DNA of 5,256 nucleotides from Bacteroidales bacterium (GTDB lineage: Bacteria > Bacteroidota > Bacteroidia > Bacteroidales > JAADGE01), in assembly GCA_026987795.1 (NCBI GenBank), contig JALSMF010000005.1, forward strand, positions 1 through 5,256. Direction: 5' to 3'. A program made the translations under genes and the position numbers. Within the stretch, counting starts at the first letter, position 1. Each line of letters begins with the position of its first letter. The notes beneath the pieces are model-generated. The model was given only the letters and a program-made list of their open reading frames with translations. It searched no databases and had not been told where the DNA came from. Of this stretch, positions 1 through 5,256 are shown one piece after another.

Positions 1-432
1 TTCAAGAGCTTTTGAATAATTCCCCTTGCTGTCATTAACAACACCAAGAGTATTATATGAGTTTATTTGGTAATAAATGTTATTTATCAACTTAGATTTC
101 TCTAAAGATAACTTAAAATATTTTTCGGAAATTCTAAAAAAGGATTTATAGTAATAAATTATCCCTAATGAATAAGCAGACTCAACAATTCCGTATATGT
201 AATTATTTTTTTTTGAAAGTTTAAGAGCCTTTTCTGCATAAAAAACAGACGAATCCGTTTCAGAAATACTTAAGTAATTATCTGATAAAGACAATAATAA
301 CTTAACTTTGAGAGTGTCTTCTTTTACCTGACCTATTTTTAACAACAAGCTGTCAGTCTTGCCGCTTTGTCCTGCTGCAACACCTATTGATACAATAAAC
401 AAAATAATAACAAGAATTTTCTTCTTATACAT
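1..432 (-). CDS. Exported tetratricopeptide-repeat protein, N-terminal part (cut by window edge)
   Basis: The reading frame starts at an ATG at 432 and stays open for 144 codons to position 1, so the C-terminus lies outside the window. Residues 1-21 form a signal peptide: MYKKK, a hydrophobic core, then VAAGQ. The rest is helical and TPR-like. There is a degenerate repeat around residues 46-75 (DNYLS...SVFYAEKALKLSKK), a clearer one around 83-115 (ESAYSLGIIYYYKS...EKYFKLSLEKSK), and the start of a third at 124-144 (NSYNTLGVVNDSKGNYSKALE). In Bacteroidota, proteins opening this way often continue into a membrane helix and a histidine kinase, LuxR-type regulator, cyclase or phosphatase output domain. 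That is family knowledge only, because the part that would decide it is missing. The gene is divergent from eno. The TPR call is fairly sure; a sensor role is a guess. Confidence 0.8.
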   Translation of the reverse strand, partial: MYKKKILVIILFIVSIGVAAGQSGKTDSLLLKIGQVKEDTLKVKLLLSLSDNYLSISETDSSVFYAEKALKLSKKNNYIYGIVESAYSLGIIYYYKSFFRISEKYFKLSLEKSKLINNIYYQINSYNTLGVVNDSKGNYSKALE

Positions 433-497
433 CAATATTTATTTTTCTTAAAATAACCTATAAAAATATTAAAAAAAATATAAATACACTAATATTA

Positions 498-526
498 TTT
501 GGTTTTCAAAGAATTTATTTACTTTG
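498..526 (+). promoter_or_regulatory. Probable Bacteroidota-type promoter of eno
   Basis: A TTTG at 498-501 is followed after 17 bp by TTACTTTG at 519-526, which matches 7 of 8 positions of the TAnnTTTG -7 element used by the Bacteroidota primary sigma factor. Transcription would begin near 532, leaving an A/T-rich leader of about 35 nt before the ATG at 568. No Shine-Dalgarno sequence is visible, as is usual in the phylum. The rest of the 433-567 gap is very A/T-rich. It must also hold the promoter of the divergent TPR gene, for which I see only poor matches. Confidence 0.5.
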
Positions 527-567
527 CAGAGTAAATTATACTTGATAATTAATTAAATTATTATACA

Positions 568-1851
568 ATGAAAATACAAGAAATTATTGCAAACGAGGTA
601 TTGGATTCCAGAGGAAATCCGACCGTAGAAGTTGAAGTAACCTTAGAATGCGGCATTAAATCAAGAGCCATAGTTCCTTCCGGGGCATCAACAGGCGAAA
701 AAGAAGCTGTAGAATTAAGAGACGGAGATAAATCCAGGTATGGCGGTAAAGGAGTATTAACTGCAGTTGATAACGTAAATAAAATTATTGCTCCTGCTTT
801 AATCGGCATTGATGCTTCAAAACAAAGATTTATAGATAAAACTATGATTGAGCTTGACGGCACGCAGAACAAAGCAAAACTCGGAGCTAATGCAATTTTG
901 GGCGTATCAATGGCTGTTGCACGTGCTGCTGCCGATTGTTTTGATATGCCGCTGTACAGATACCTCGGAGGTGTTAATGCTCACATTTTGCCTTGTCCTT
1001 CAATGAATGTAATAAACGGAGGTTCACACGCAGGAAACAATGTTGATTTTCAGGAATTTATGATTGTCCCTCATAATGCACCTTCATTTAAAGAGGCTAT
1101 CAGGATGGGAGCCGAAACGTTTCATACATTGGGTAAAGTTCTAAAAGAAAAAGGTTACAATACCGGAGTAGGCGATGAAGGCGGTTATGCTCCCGAATTA
1201 AAATCAAACGAGGAAGCAATGGAGGTTATTCTTGAAGCTATTGAAAAAGCAGGATATACGCCCGGAAAAGATATTTCAATTGCATTAGACCCTGCAACAA
1301 GCGAAATGTACCGAGACGGAAAATATGTTTTCTTCAAGTCTGATAATTCCGTAAAAACTTCGGAAGAAATGATAGAACTTTGGAAAGAGTGGGTTGAAAA
1401 ATATCCCGTAATTTCTTTGGAAGACGGATTAGACGAAAATGACTGGGAGGGTTGGCAAAAGTTAAATAAAGAACTTGGAGATAAAATTGAGCTTGTAGGA
1501 GATGATTTATTATGCACAAATAAAGCTATTTTGCAAGAAGCTATTGATAAAAATGCTGCAAATTCTATTCTGATTAAAGTAAACCAAATAGGAACAATTA
1601 CGGAAACTCTTGAAACAATTGAATTAGCCGGAAAAAATAATTTTAATTGCTTTGTTTCCCACCGTTCAGGTGAAACAGAAGATACTACGATAGCAGACTT
1701 AGCTGTTGCCGTTTCTTCAGGAAAAATAAAGACCGGTTCAGGCTCACGAAGTGAAAGAATTGCAAAATTCAACCAGCTTATAAGAATTGAAAACGAATTA
1801 GGTGATGCCGCCGTTTATGCCGGTTTAGGAGCATTCAAAAATGCAAAATAA
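568..1851 (+). CDS. eno: Enolase (phosphopyruvate hydratase, EC 4.2.1.11)
   Basis: Enolase interconverts 2-phosphoglycerate and phosphoenolpyruvate in the cytoplasm, in glycolysis and gluconeogenesis. The protein is full length at 427 aa, and its MKIQEIIANEVLDSRGNPTVE opening fits the family start. The N-terminal domain carries the SGASTG loop (S41). The barrel domain holds the expected residues: H154, E163 (FQEF), E204 (GDEGGYAP), metal ligands D241, E285 (SLEDGLDE) and D312 (VGDDL), catalytic K337, H365-R366-S367 (SHRSGE), and K388. The family signature ILIKVNQIGTITET is at 334-347. Nothing is truncated, so an active enzyme is expected. Several stretches are unusual for Bacteroidota: SHAGNNVDFQEF at 153-164, DDLLCTN at 312-318, and GSGSRSER at 390-397. 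The gene is transcribed alone, divergent from the TPR gene and convergent with the three-gene operon. Confidence 0.98.
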   Translation: MKIQEIIANEVLDSRGNPTVEVEVTLECGIKSRAIVPSGASTGEKEAVELRDGDKSRYGGKGVLTAVDNVNKIIAPALIGIDASKQRFIDKTMIELDGTQNKAKLGANAILGVSMAVARAAADCFDMPLYRYLGGVNAHILPCPSMNVINGGSHAGNNVDFQEFMIVPHNAPSFKEAIRMGAETFHTLGKVLKEKGYNTGVGDEGGYAPELKSNEEAMEVILEAIEKAGYTPGKDISIALDPATSEMYRDGKYVFFKSDNSVKTSEEMIELWKEWVEKYPVISLEDGLDENDWEGWQKLNKELGDKIELVGDDLLCTNKAILQEAIDKNAANSILIKVNQIGTITETLETIELAGKNNFNCFVSHRSGETEDTTIADLAVAVSSGKIKTGSGSRSERIAKFNQLIRIENELGDAAVYAGLGAFKNAK

Positions 1852-1875
1852 CTGATTCTTAATAATTAAAAAATT

Positions 1876-1910
1876 AAAGCCCTGAAATAAGAAAAATCAG
1901 GGCTTTTTTT
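1876..1910. terminator. Rho-independent terminator, possibly bidirectional, between convergent genes
   Basis: AAAGCCCTGA (1876-1885) pairs perfectly with TCAGGGCTTT (1897-1906) around an 11-nt A-rich loop, and the right arm runs into a seven-T tract at 1904-1910. It begins 24 bp after the eno stop. On the minus strand the same hairpin is followed by TTTAATTTTTT, so it could also end the operon whose last stop codon is at 1929-1931. Use for eno is strongly supported; use in the other direction is inferred. Confidence 0.88.
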
Positions 1911-1928
1911 GTTTTTAGACGAACATTA

Positions 1929-2513
1929 TCAAAAACGATAACCTACGGAAGAAGTTTTTACCTGACCTACAGGACTTATTTTTAATGAGATATTTCTTAG
2001 TTTTTCGGAATATTGCTTTGTTTTTCTTTTTCCGGTAAGATAAAGTACCGCACCACCTACAATTGCACCTGCAGAAAAGAAATAACCGACCTGATAAGCG
2101 AAATATCTCTCATAATTATTATTATTCGGATAGTTTATATTATAATTATAGTTATCTACGGCTATAAGCGTAAATCCGACAAGACCTATGCCGCCGAGCA
2201 TCAGACCTGCTTTTTGCTGCTTAACGTAATGCTTAACCTTTCTTTCGCACAACATACGATATTCTTCTTCCGAATATTTACCGTAAAAGCCTTCTCTCAT
2301 ACCGTTTTCATAAATAATGTAATCTACTTCTTTTTTAAGTAAAATATAATCGGGACCGTCAATAAAATTGTATTTTTTGTATTTTATTTCTTTATTTCCT
2401 ATTTCAATAACTTTGGCTTGTATTTCCGTTCCGTTTTTCAGCCTTATTATATCTTGAGAAAAAATAATTAAATTTGAAAAAATCAGAGATAAAACAACTA
2501 ATATTTTTTTCAT
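1929..2513 (-). CDS. Exported 'LKNG'-domain membrane protein, function unknown
   Basis: This 194-aa protein is the last gene of the probable three-gene minus-strand operon, 31 bp after its upstream neighbour. Residues 1-19 look like a signal peptide, with probable cleavage after IIFS or FSQ. Residues 20-70 (DIIRLKNGTEIQAKV...KYKKYNF..GPDYILLKKEVDYIIYENG) form a beta-rich domain that recurs near the N-terminus of many uncharacterised secreted Bacteroidota proteins. A charged stretch (80-101) follows, then a hydrophobic glycine-rich segment (102-119). Next comes a short Asn/Tyr-rich linker (about 120-135), a second hydrophobic segment (about 143-161, YFFSAGAIVGGAVLYL), and a tail ending in Phe. 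The two glycine-rich segments could form a membrane hairpin. The terminal aromatic residue recalls outer-membrane proteins, but the protein is too short and helical for a clear barrel. I know of no assigned function. Ends in TGA at 1929-1931. Confidence 0.85.
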   Translation of the reverse strand: MKKILVVLSLIFSNLIIFSQDIIRLKNGTEIQAKVIEIGNKEIKYKKYNFIDGPDYILLKKEVDYIIYENGMREGFYGKYSEEEYRMLCERKVKHYVKQQKAGLMLGGIGLVGFTLIAVDNYNYNINYPNNNNYERYFAYQVGYFFSAGAIVGGAVLYLTGKRKTKQYSEKLRNISLKISPVGQVKTSSVGYRF

Positions 2514-2544
2514 AACAAATGGTATTAAATTTACAATATTATTT

Positions 2545-3042
2545 TCAGTAATGCGGTTTTATTACATACCTGCCGGAAAAATAGATTAATGCAATTACAA
2601 TTGCCGTAAGGGAAATTATTATTGAGAGCACCAAAAAAAGCGTATAGTTTATAAAAGAATTTAAAAGTAAAAAAATAAGAGTACCCGCTATTAAAAAGAA
2701 AATTAACGAAAAGGTTAAAATATTAAATAAGTTTTTATTACGTTTTTTTAAACTTAGTTTGGTTCTGTTTTTTCTTGCCTGTTTTTTTGAAATTTTTCTC
2801 TTTATTTTCTTTGTTATTCTTTGTTTAGTTTCTTTTACTTTTTCAGAAATATTTCTGAATATTCGCTTTAAAAAACCGCCTTTTTCTATATTATGTTTTG
2901 AATTTATTTTTAATGCAACTTCTGTATCGCTTCCTTTAGTTCCTTTTGGTACAGACTCTGCAGCATTAATATCAGAAGCATATAAAATAAACAATACAAT
3001 AAAAATTACGGGAGTATTTTTTATGCTGATACTTTTAATCAT
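2545..3042 (-). CDS. Small highly basic protein with signal sequence and two C-terminal membrane helices, unknown function
   Basis: The 165-aa product is not recognised as any named family. Residues 8-28 form a hydrophobic export signal ending in DINAAE, a plausible signal peptidase I site. Residues 29-55 are polar. Residues 56-104 are extremely basic: 22 Lys/Arg against two Glu in 49 positions. Two long hydrophobic helices follow at about 106-128 and 132-156, joined by a very short turn, with a short tail RYVIKPHY. The gene lies 38 bp after the CsgG-like gene and 31 bp before the LKNG gene, so all three are probably co-transcribed. The plus-strand frame over the same region is only the mirror of its hydrophobic and lysine-rich codons. 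The coding call rests on the coherent signal peptide and helix layout plus operon spacing. The start at 3042 is the only Met that gives a complete signal peptide. Confidence 0.75.
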   Translation of the reverse strand: MIKSISIKNTPVIFIVLFILYASDINAAESVPKGTKGSDTEVALKINSKHNIEKGGFLKRIFRNISEKVKETKQRITKKIKRKISKKQARKNRTKLSLKKRNKNLFNILTFSLIFFLIAGTLIFLLLNSFINYTLFLVLSIIISLTAIVIALIYFSGRYVIKPHY

Positions 3043-3046
3043 ACAG

Positions 3047-3054
3047 CAAATATA
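3047..3054 (-). promoter_or_regulatory. Possible internal -7 element just upstream of the 165-aa gene
   Basis: Read on the minus strand, this is TATATTTG, an exact match to TAnnTTTG, ending only 4 bp before the ATG at 3042. Transcription would start at or next to the start codon, giving an almost leaderless message. No TTTG is present at the usual distance upstream. In DNA this A/T-rich the match may be chance. Confidence 0.22.
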
Positions 3055-3080
3055 TAAAACTTGGCTTAAAAGTGTTAATT

Positions 3081-4205
3081 TTAATTTACCCGCTTATTTT
3101 TTGCATTAAACCCGAAAGTTAAACCGAATCTTGTTCCGCTTTCGGACGGAATTACAAATAAATTAACAGGAAAGTTCATTCGCCCGGATTTAAAAGATTT
3201 TCCTGCAGCAAATATAAAGCCTGAATGAAAAACAATATTTCCCCTGCTGTCAAGTCTTTGGTCTTCCGGATAAGGTAAATCTCCGCGAGAATAATCCCAT
3301 TCCCTCATCAAATGCCATTCTCCGTTTTCATCATAATAACCGTCAGCTTTTTTGGTTAATCCTACTGTCGGTCCGAGAGCAATTTCCCAGCCCATAAGAT
3401 TATGTCTAAATCCCATAAGAACAGATAAATTAGGAAGAAATAAGCCTTGATCTAAGCCTGTTACGGTAGGCATAAACTCAAATAATGCCTGAAAATTCCC
3501 TGAATTAAGATACTGAATTTCAAACTGGTACCCGAATACAAGCATTGCCGGCACAGCAGCATCAAAACCTCCGTTATATTTATTATCCGTTAGTATATCT
3601 TGTATCTCTCCTGTAAAATATGTCAAGCCTAAACGAGGTCCCGATAAATTAAGTTTGTCTTTATCCGGATTTATAAGTTCACTTTCATAAACCTGCTCGG
3701 ATGTAAGGCTTTTTATCTGGTTTTTCATATTTTCATCAGGAGTAATATCAAACATATCATAAAGTGCTATGCGAATCATTATCTGAATTTGTTTCGGATA
3801 ATTTAAAAATTCTTTAATTACCGTTTTTTCCGTTATTTCTTTTTCAACATCAATAAAGCGTATTGATAAAATAATTTTGTCATTATATTTTTCGACGCTT
3901 CCGCTCATCATTTTATCTGATTTCAGTAACTTGCCTATCTCTACAAGGCATATTTTACCGTAACAATTTTCTGTTTTAAGATTATTTTTTTCTGTCAAAT
4001 AGGCAACGTCATATCTGTCGGTAACTTCAAACTTGTCAAGTTTTTCAACTTCCGTACGCAATAAATTCCCAAGTTGTTTCGGGGTAAAGGTTATCCCTTG
4101 CGAGTCCATATTCAGTACCGTAAGTTTTGGTTTTTGTGCTGACAGGTTTATACCTGAAAGGGACAAAATAAAGACAACAGCCGTAATTTTTCTGATTATT
4201 TTCAT
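3081..4205 (-). CDS. Secreted protein with CsgG/TolB-like N-terminal domain and beta-rich C-terminal half
   Basis: This 374-aa protein is the first gene of the probable three-gene operon. Residues 1-23 are a signal peptide (MKIIRK, hydrophobic core, NLSAQ). There is no lipobox cysteine, unlike the lipoproteins CsgG and LpoB. Residues 26-152 resemble the CsgG/TolB-N/LpoB-like fold: a first strand KLTVLNM, a helix GNLLRTEVEKL, then FEVTDRYDVAYLTEK. After that come a Cys pair (C81, C86) before LVEIGKLLKSDKMMSGSVEKYNDKI and ILSIRFIDVEKEI. The pattern C-x4-C then 'xxEIGKLLxxDxxxxGSV' is typical of one branch of this fold found in many Gram-negative phyla. Residues 186-374 contain alternating hydrophobic, Gly- and aromatic-rich strands (RLGLTYF, FEIQYLNSG, ALFEFMP, WEIALGPTVGL, FGLTFGF) and may form a small outer-membrane barrel or a periplasmic beta domain. 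It likely works in the periplasm or outer membrane. The exact role is unknown. Confidence 0.85.
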   Translation of the reverse strand: MKIIRKITAVVFILSLSGINLSAQKPKLTVLNMDSQGITFTPKQLGNLLRTEVEKLDKFEVTDRYDVAYLTEKNNLKTENCYGKICLVEIGKLLKSDKMMSGSVEKYNDKIILSIRFIDVEKEITEKTVIKEFLNYPKQIQIMIRIALYDMFDITPDENMKNQIKSLTSEQVYESELINPDKDKLNLSGPRLGLTYFTGEIQDILTDNKYNGGFDAAVPAMLVFGYQFEIQYLNSGNFQALFEFMPTVTGLDQGLFLPNLSVLMGFRHNLMGWEIALGPTVGLTKKADGYYDENGEWHLMREWDYSRGDLPYPEDQRLDSRGNIVFHSGFIFAAGKSFKSGRMNFPVNLFVIPSESGTRFGLTFGFNAKNKRVN

Positions 4206-4232
4206 ATTGATGTTTTTATATCAGCTTCATAA

Positions 4233-4262
4233 CAAAAGTAGAAATAAAAAACAGAATTCAAA
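4233..4262 (-). promoter_or_regulatory. Bacteroidota-type promoter of the three-gene operon
   Basis: On the minus strand there is TTTG (4262-4259), an 18-bp spacer, then TACTTTTG (4240-4233), a full match to TAnnTTTG. The transcript should start near 4226, about 20 nt upstream of the ATG at 4205. No competing promoter of this quality is visible in the gap, and the yidC terminator lies upstream, so this promoter should drive the operon independently of yidC. Confidence 0.6.
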
Positions 4263-4315
4263 ATAAAAAGTCAGGAATACAGTATCTGCTTACTTTTATG
4301 TACCTTATCTTAATT

Positions 4316-4353
4316 AAAGAAGTCCCGATTTTAAAAAATCGGGACTTCTTTTT
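4316..4353 (-). terminator. Rho-independent terminator after yidC
   Basis: AAAGAAGTCCCGATT (4316-4330) pairs perfectly with AATCGGGACTTCTTT (4337-4351) around a 6-nt loop, about 20 bp beyond the yidC stop. Read on the minus strand the stem ends in CTTCTTTAATT, a U-rich exit. The plus-strand reading also ends in a T run, but no plus-strand gene precedes it. The hairpin separates yidC from the downstream operon. Confidence 0.85.
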
Positions 4354-4373
4354 ATACAAGTTACGTTTATAAA

Positions 4374-5256
4374 TTATCTTTTTCTTTTTTTAGCTTGTTG
4401 CTGTTGTATTTTCTGCATTTCTTCAATACGTTGCTGCCAACTTGATTTTTTCTTCGGTTTCTTTTTGTTAGCGTTAAGTTTGGCTAATAGTTCGTCTTCA
4501 TTAATCATTCGTCGTATTAACAAGGTTTGAATAATTGTTACAACATTAGAGAGAAAATAATAGTAACTTAAACCGGCAGAATAATTATTAAACCAAAAAA
4601 GCATCATTACCGGCATCATATACAGCATAAGTTTCATACCGGGCATTTGTGTATTTCCGCCTGACATTTGGTTTTTATTGAGCAACTGGCTTACCAGCAT
4701 AGCTGCTGCCATTAACAGAGTGAATAAACTTACGTGATCGCCGTAAAACGGAATACTGAACCCGTTAGGAAAGTCCCAAATTGAATCGTAAGTAGATAAA
4801 TCGCTTGCCCAGAGGAAACTTTTTTGCCTTAATTCTATTGATGCCGGAAAAAATCTAAACATTGCAATCAGGAACGGCATTTGCAAAAGCATCGGTAAAC
4901 AACCGCCCATAGGATTTACACCTACTTTTTTATACAGAGCCATTGTTGCCTGCTGACGCTCCATTGCTTTTTCTTTAGGGATTTTTTTATTTATTTCATC
5001 AATTTGCGGTTTTAATACACGCATTTTTGCCGATGATATATATGATTTGTATGTAAGCGGAAACAGGGCAAGTTTAATCAGAAGGGTCATTATAAGAATT
5101 ATCAGCCCCATATTGTTACCGAAAAGATAACCTAAACCGTTAAAGAGAGGTATAATTATAAATTGGTTAACCCACCTGAAAATTGACCATCCCAACGGAA
5201 TCATTCTTTTTAAATTTAAATCTTTTCCGTCTTTTCCTTTAATTTTTTTCAGGATA
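4374..5256 (-). CDS. yidC: Membrane protein insertase YidC, C-terminal part (cut by window edge)
   Basis: YidC inserts and folds proteins in the inner membrane, alone or with SecYEG. The frame is open to the right edge (293 residues seen). The ATG at 5204 is internal: the in-frame sequence before it (LKKIKGKDGKDLNLKR) runs straight into the family's MIPLGW motif, so the large N-terminal periplasmic domain is outside the window. Numbering from that Met: a helix near 14-29; TM 32-54 with K44 where E. coli has the groove Arg366 (TLLIKLALFPLT); a charged cytoplasmic hairpin 57-97 (SSAKMRVLKPQIDEINKK); NPMGGCLPMLLQMPFLIAMF at 97-116; SIELRQKSFLWASDLS; and further helices at about 156-174, 190-206 and 208-230 (SAGLSYYYFLSNVVTIIQ). 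The tail (245-276) is Lys/Arg- and Gln-rich and may bind ribosomes, as in Oxa1. A terminator follows the stop. Confidence 0.97.
   Translation of the reverse strand, partial: ILKKIKGKDGKDLNLKRMIPLGWSIFRWVNQFIIIPLFNGLGYLFGNNMGLIILIMTLLIKLALFPLTYKSYISSAKMRVLKPQIDEINKKIPKEKAMERQQATMALYKKVGVNPMGGCLPMLLQMPFLIAMFRFFPASIELRQKSFLWASDLSTYDSIWDFPNGFSIPFYGDHVSLFTLLMAAAMLVSQLLNKNQMSGGNTQMPGMKLMLYMMPVMMLFWFNNYSAGLSYYYFLSNVVTIIQTLLIRRMINEDELLAKLNANKKKPKKKSSWQQRIEEMQKIQQQQAKKRKR

Noticed and set aside
433..567. Possible regulatory palindrome (TAATTAATTA) in the eno leader
   Set aside because: The sequence is so A/T-rich that short palindromes are expected by chance; nothing links it to a known operator.
561..872. 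103-codon minus-strand frame over the start of eno
   Set aside because: Antisense to conserved enolase sequence, with no family resemblance and no promoter context.
1185..1772. 195-codon open frame on the minus strand inside eno
   Set aside because: It lies wholly antisense to a clearly functional enolase and its translation (Ser/Phe-rich, no domain) is what enolase codons give when read backwards.
2013..2342. 109-codon plus-strand frame opposite the LKNG protein
   Set aside because: The minus-strand frame has a signal peptide and a recognisable domain; this one has runs of Ile and Phe produced by A/T-rich antisense sequence.
2759..3109. 116-codon plus-strand frame, very Phe/Leu-rich, which could be mistaken for a membrane protein
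   Set aside because: Its hydrophobic look comes from reading the Lys codons (AAA) of the minus-strand basic protein as Phe (TTT). The minus-strand frame fits the operon.
4033..4266. 77-codon plus-strand frame over the start of the CsgG-like gene
   Set aside because: It overlaps the signal peptide and promoter of the well-supported minus-strand gene and shows no domain.
4374..5204. Reading yidC as a complete short insertase starting at the ATG at 5204
   Set aside because: The frame is open upstream to the window edge, and the residues before this Met continue into the conserved PLGW motif, so the gene is a 5'-truncated view of a longer one.

Overview
This window looks like a chromosomal piece of a low-G+C member of the Bacteroidota. 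The evidence is: two promoters that fit the TTTG / TAnnTTTG pattern of that phylum, no clear Shine-Dalgarno sequences before the starts, several secreted or membrane proteins of types common in the phylum (a TPR protein with a signal peptide, and a protein opening with a 'xIIxLKNGxEIxAKV' domain), and a YidC whose core reads like Bacteroidota YidC. I cannot name a genus.

Layout: (1) 1-432, minus strand, is the N-terminal 144 residues of an exported TPR protein that runs off the left edge. (2) 433-567 is a divergent, very A/T-rich intergenic region with a probable promoter for the next gene. (3) 568-1851, plus strand, is a complete enolase gene (eno), the only plus-strand gene here. (4) A hairpin at 1876-1910 lies between two convergent genes and could serve both. 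(5) 4205 down to 1929, minus strand, is a probable three-gene operon: a secreted protein with a CsgG/TolB-like N-terminal domain and a beta-rich C-terminal half (374 aa), a small very basic protein with two C-terminal membrane helices (165 aa), and a signal-peptide protein with an 'LKNG' domain and two hydrophobic segments (194 aa). The gaps are only 38 and 31 bp, and a good promoter sits just upstream of the first gene. (6) A strong hairpin at 4316-4353 ends the next unit. (7) 4374-5256, minus strand, is the C-terminal part of yidC, open at the right edge.

Functionally, eno (glycolysis) and yidC (membrane protein insertion) are housekeeping genes. The three genes between them all carry export signals and probably act together in the cell envelope, but no function is established. 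This trio is the best candidate for something undescribed. The enolase is also unusual: several diagnostic stretches differ from the Bacteroides and Flavobacterium enolases I remember. I see no mobile elements, CRISPR arrays, tRNA or rRNA genes, and no gene-free stretch longer than about 170 bp.
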